NCBI GenBank assembly: GCA_003152795.1
Contig: PMBA01000188.1
Location: 1,540 to 10,650, forward strand
Direction: 5' to 3'
DNA from: Acidobacteriaceae bacterium
Lineage (GTDB): Bacteria > Acidobacteriota > Terriglobia > Terriglobales > Acidobacteriaceae
Length of the DNA: 9,111 nucleotides
Part shown: piece by piece, positions 6,353-9,111 of the stretch
How the letters are laid out: every line of letters starts with the position of its first letter
Numbering within the stretch: the stretch's first letter is position 1
Notes under the pieces: generated by a model
The model's database searches: none
What the model was told of the DNA's origin: nothing
Seen by the model: only the letters and a program-made list of their open reading frames with translations
Made by a program: the position numbers and the translations under genes

Positions 6353-7981
6353 CTTGGCCGCGATGGGAAATCTCCGCCCATAGCCGAACGCCTTGGCGGT
6401 AATCTTAATACCGGGCGCCGCCTGTTGCCGCTTGTACTCGCTGCGCTCCACCATCCGAATCACGCGCCGCACCAGCTCTTCATCGAAACCATGGGCGCGA
6501 GCAATCTGCTCCGCCGAGCGCGATTCCTCCACATAATCTTCGAGAATCGCATCCAGCACGTCGTAGGGCGGGAGGGAGTCCAAATCCTTCTGATCCGGAC
6601 GCAACTCCGCCGACGGGGCCTTTTCGATGGTCGCTTCCGGAATGACCTTGCGGCGCGAGTTCGCGTAAGCGCTCAGACGATACACCAGGGTCTTCGGCAC
6701 ATCGGAAATCACCGCCAGTCCACCCACCATATCGCCGTACAGGGTGCAATAACCGACGGCCAGTTCGCTCTTGTTGCCGGTCGACAGCACCAGCGCGCCG
6801 AATTTGTTCGACAGCGCCATCAGCAGCAATCCGCGGGCGCGCGACTGAATGTTCTCTTCGGTAACGTCTTCTCGCATCCCCGCAAACACCGGCGCAAGCG
6901 TCTGCCGCGTGGCGTCGTAGAGGGCGCTGATCGACAGCAGTTCGAAGCGAATTTTGAGGTTGTTGGCCAGTTCCCGCGCGTCCGCAATCGACCCGGCCGA
7001 AGAGTATGGCCCCGGCATGCCCACGCCAATCACGTTCTGCGGGCCGAGCGCATCGGCCGCGATCGACGCGGTCAGCGCGGAATCGATGCCTCCGCTGAGT
7101 CCGATGATCGCCCGCTCGAAGCCGCATTTTTGAACGTAATCGCGCGTGCCCAGAACCAGCGCCTCATAGGCGCTGGCTTCTTCACCCGCAACCTGCGGGT
7201 GCATGTCTCCGGTGAGTGTCTCCAAATCAAAATAGATCAGGTCTTCCTCAAACGACTTCCCTTGCGCGATCACCTCTCCATCGGGCGCAATCACCAGGCT
7301 CGATCCGTCGAAGACCAGGCTGTCGTTGCCTCCAACCTGGTTCACCATCGCCACCGGCACCTTCTGATTCCGCGCGATCGACGCCAGCATCTCGCGGCGC
7401 AATTCGCGCTTGCCCAGCCAGAACGGCGACGCCGAAATGTTGAGCACGACGTTCCCGCCCGCCCGCACCAGTTCTTCCACCGGATCGACGCCGTAGAGTC
7501 GCCGCTGCCAGAAGCGCTTGTCGTTCCAGGCATCCTCGCAAATCGTCAACGCCATCTGCCTGCCGCAAAAACCGAACAGGTGCTGGTTGCGGGCGGGAGC
7601 GAAGTTGCGCGCCTCGTCGAAAACATCATAGGTCGGCAGCAGCATCTTCGACTGCACAAAGTCGACCCGCCCTTCGCGCAGCACGGCGGCCGAGTTCATC
7701 ACTTTTTTGCCCGAGTCCGCTTCCGCCGGCGTCACCGTCCCGCAGATCACGGCAATGCCGTCGGTCTCCGCCGCGATCCTTTCGACTGTCGCGCGGCTCC
7801 CCGCCACAAACGAAGGCCGCTCCACCAGATCCAGCGGCGGGTAACCGGAGACGGCGAGTTCGGGAAATACAATCAAACCAGCGCCGGCACTCCGCGCTCG
7901 CAGCGCAAACTGGATGATCTTGTCGGCATTCCGGGAAAAGTCCCCCACGGTGGGGTTGATCTGGCCCAGCGCAATCTTCAC
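6341..7981 (-). CDS. nadE: Glutamine-dependent NAD+ synthetase
   Basis: The enzyme catalyses the last step of NAD+ synthesis, amidating deamido-NAD+ with ATP and glutamine in the cytoplasm. It has 546 residues from GTG 7981, a normal length for the two-domain form. The N-terminal nitrilase-type glutaminase (about 1-260) has the Glu-Lys-Cys triad at E41 (FPELAVSGYPPLDL), K112 (SKMLLPTYDVFDE) and C148 (TICEDAW). The C-terminal synthetase (about 265-546) has the PP-loop SGGIDSA at 296-302, plus LSTGNKSELAVGYCTLYGDM and ELRPDQKDLDSLPPYDVLD. The frame stays open upstream to a TTG at 8047, but those 22 residues are the translation of a 15-bp tandem array (FSTSS-type pentads). KIALGQINP should be the N-terminus, so GTG 7981 is preferred. 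An AGGAG lies only one base before this GTG, which is closer than normal. The gene is 236 bases from the hypothetical gene upstream and precedes the Dsb-like gene. Confidence 0.96.
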   Translation of the reverse strand: MKIALGQINPTVGDFSRNADKIIQFALRARSAGAGLIVFPELAVSGYPPLDLVERPSFVAGSRATVERIAAETDGIAVICGTVTPAEADSGKKVMNSAAVLREGRVDFVQSKMLLPTYDVFDEARNFAPARNQHLFGFCGRQMALTICEDAWNDKRFWQRRLYGVDPVEELVRAGGNVVLNISASPFWLGKRELRREMLASIARNQKVPVAMVNQVGGNDSLVFDGSSLVIAPDGEVIAQGKSFEEDLIYFDLETLTGDMHPQVAGEEASAYEALVLGTRDYVQKCGFERAIIGLSGGIDSALTASIAADALGPQNVIGVGMPGPYSSAGSIADARELANNLKIRFELLSISALYDATRQTLAPVFAGMREDVTEENIQSRARGLLLMALSNKFGALVLSTGNKSELAVGYCTLYGDMVGGLAVISDVPKTLVYRLSAYANSRRKVIPEATIEKAPSAELRPDQKDLDSLPPYDVLDAILEDYVEESRSAEQIARAHGFDEELVRRVIRMVERSEYKRQQAAPGIKITAKAFGYGRRFPIAAKSEL

Positions 7982-7982
7982 G

Positions 7983-8057
7983 CTCCTAGTGTAGAGGGAC
8001 GAGGTGCAGAAGGTCGAGGTGGAGAAACTCGAGGTGGAGAAGCTCAACGGGCAGAAG
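7983..8057 (-). repeat. 15-bp tandem array abutting the nadE start
   Basis: Four units on the plus strand are GACGAGGTGCAGAAG (7998), GTCGAGGTGGAGAAA (8013), CTCGAGGTGGAGAAG (8028) and CTCAACGGGCAGAAG (8043). A decayed fifth unit at 7983-7997 ends one base from the GTG start codon. The period is five codons and the array is in frame with nadE, so it could be translated as an N-terminal extension if the TTG at 8047 were used. Confidence 0.85.
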
Positions 8058-8183
8058 GTCGGGACCGTAGGGCGCTCTTCAGGGAATCGGGCCGGAAGCC
8101 CGCAAAAGAACTCTCGGTTCGCAAGACCAGCGGCGCTTCAATCATCGCATTAGCGCTAGCCTGAAGACCGCGAGCCTTGGAAT
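8058..8183. other. Upstream region of nadE, no gene seen
   Basis: This part of the gap between the hypothetical gene and nadE should hold the nadE promoter if nadE is transcribed separately, but I cannot pick convincing -35 and -10 boxes. It contains a five-base-pair hairpin (CGGGC 8088-8092 with GCCCG 8098-8102) and an 8-base palindrome TAGCGCTA at 8151-8158, both without clear meaning. Confidence 0.4.
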
Positions 8184-8239
8184 TACTAATGATTCAATGC
8201 GTCAATGATGTAATGCCTCAGTCGCTCAACGGCTCAAGC
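8184..8239 (-). repeat. 8-bp tandem array overlapping the 3' end of the hypothetical gene
   Basis: Seven units begin at 8184, 8192, 8200, 8208, 8216, 8224 and 8232; on the minus strand they are CATTGANN-like. The family matches the arrays around 5096-5264, including the exact 12-mer AATGATTCAATG at 8188-8199. Six of seven units carry TGA or TAG on the minus strand. The TGA stop of the hypothetical gene (8220-8218) is in the unit at 8216, and its last seven or so codons are read through the two units at 8224 and 8232. Confidence 0.8.
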
Positions 8240-9111
8240 AGAGTCCAGTTCGGACCTTTGTCCGTGCCAGGGCCTGTCGTCGGCGCGTCCATCGGTGGCG
8301 GGGTGCGTGAGTTCGCCGGACTCAACTCCGGCGCCTCTTCTCCAGGACGCCTTAACGTGGGCGCCTTGCCGGGCTGTTCTTCCCGTTTCCTGGCCACGGT
8401 TGGCGCACCCAGATCGACTTCCTTTTCCGTGCGCACGACTTTCTGGCCGTCCACCTTCATGGTCTCCACCCGCACCACCTCGTCGCCCACGAAACGCACA
8501 AAATCCACGTCCTGCGGAGGCGTGCCATAGATCCACTCTTCATATTCCACTTCGTCCGCATGTTCGCGGACTTTCCGCTCCGCATGCCCCTTGGCATAGA
8601 TCACCATGTCGTGGTTCATTCCCACCAGCACGTGGTGATTCTTGATGGCATCCTTCACCTGCGGTGAAACCGTTTCCAGATAGGCATCCAGAGCTGACTT
8701 GGAATTGAAATCGAAGACCGGACTCAGCAACTCCTTGAGCTCCGGCCCGGTCATCTCCGGAACATATTTAGTGAAGTACAGATCCACGAAAGAGCCACGG
8801 GCATTGGCGTTCGGATCCGACGGCGAAACCGGAACCGAGGTGCTCGCACCCGAAATCTGGATGTGCTGGTACCACTTCTGCTTGCGGATGGGACCACCGT
8901 TGATCTCAAAGCGAATGTGATCTTCCCGAATCACGACGTCGGTGATGCGCGCCCGGTCGCCCGGTTTTGCAGCCGGTCCCCAGAGCGCCATCAAACTCTG
9001 CAGTTCCGCGCCACTGGGGGTGACGGTTCCGTTCTTGAGTTTCAGTCCCGTCTTCCCCATCGGAAAACTCGCCCGGATGTAGACCAGTTCTTCATTGAAG
9101 GCGTGGACAAT
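8218..9111 (-). CDS. Conserved hypothetical protein, 5' end outside window
   Basis: I do not recognise a named function. The frame is open to the window edge: 17 codons (IVHAFNEELVYIRASFP) precede the first internal Met at 9060 and read smoothly into it, so the gene probably starts beyond 9111. Of the 297 visible residues, about 1-245 look like a folded region with LVYIRASFPMGKTGLKLKNG, RARITDVVIREDHIRFEING, WYQHIQISG, a VFDFNSKSALDAYLETV helix segment, and VEYEEWIYGTPPQDVDFVRF. The last 55 or so residues are rich in Pro, charged residues and Thr and look disordered. From memory, similar proteins occur as unnamed conserved proteins in Acidobacteriota. No membrane segment, catalytic motif or signal peptide is visible, and any signal would be outside the window. 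The C-terminal LLEPLSD is encoded in an 8-bp tandem array that supplies the stop. Confidence 0.82.
   Translation of the reverse strand: MVHAFNEELVYIRASFPMGKTGLKLKNGTVTPSGAELQSLMALWGPAAKPGDRARITDVVIREDHIRFEINGGPIRKQKWYQHIQISGASTSVPVSPSDPNANARGSFVDLYFTKYVPEMTGPELKELLSPVFDFNSKSALDAYLETVSPQVKDAIKNHHVLVGMNHDMVIYAKGHAERKVREHADEVEYEEWIYGTPPQDVDFVRFVGDEVVRVETMKVDGQKVVRTEKEVDLGAPTVARKREEQPGKAPTLRRPGEEAPELSPANSRTPPPMDAPTTGPGTDKGPNWTLLEPLSD

Noticed and set aside
8088..8102. GC hairpin as terminator upstream of nadE
   Set aside because: The stem is only five base pairs and no T-run follows on either strand in the transcribed direction.
6425..8164. A 579-codon open frame on the plus strand opposite nadE
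   Set aside because: It is rich in Arg, His and Gln without any recognisable motif, while the opposite strand has all catalytic residues of NAD+ synthetase.

Overview
The window looks like chromosomal DNA from a GC-rich member of the Acidobacteriota. I infer this from the overall protein style, from a TPR-plus-secretin protein and a conserved hypothetical protein of types I associate with that phylum, and from the many short degenerate tandem repeats at gene boundaries. No rRNA, tRNA, CRISPR, IS element or phage gene is visible, and the genes themselves are mostly housekeeping or envelope functions.

Left part, plus strand: the C-terminal part of anhydro-N-acetylmuramic acid kinase (anmK, 1-627, cut by the window edge) overlaps a family-5 solute-binding lipoprotein gene (620-2245). 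Next come a YmdB-family metallophosphoesterase (2369-3160) and an orphan secretin-like outer-membrane protein with N-terminal TPRs (3258-5087). The anmK/solute-binding pair suggests recovery of cell-wall fragments: one gene phosphorylates an anhydro-muropeptide sugar and the other may bind peptides in the periplasm.

Right part, minus strand: a conserved hypothetical protein (8218-9111, its 5' end outside the window), glutamine-dependent NAD+ synthetase (nadE, 6341-7981) and an exported DsbA-like thiol oxidoreductase (5259-6176). The secretin and the Dsb-like gene converge at 5088-5258.

The most unusual layer is in the gaps. Nearly every gene boundary carries a short tandem array with its own unit length: 18 bp at the start of the solute-binding gene, 7 bp at its stop, 7 bp running up to the ymdB start, 8 bp after the secretin, dsb-like and hypothetical genes, 16 bp upstream of the dsb-like gene, and 15 bp running up to nadE. 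The 8-bp arrays at three gene 3' ends share one 12-mer. All point the same way relative to the gene they follow, and 18 of 20 units keep a stop codon on the sense strand. The period is not a multiple of three, so together they place stops in all frames. The two arrays at gene 5' ends that extend into coding frame have periods of 15 and 18, both multiples of three. This split between 5' and 3' arrays is the main candidate for a previously undescribed pattern. It rests on few examples here and needs a genome-wide test.
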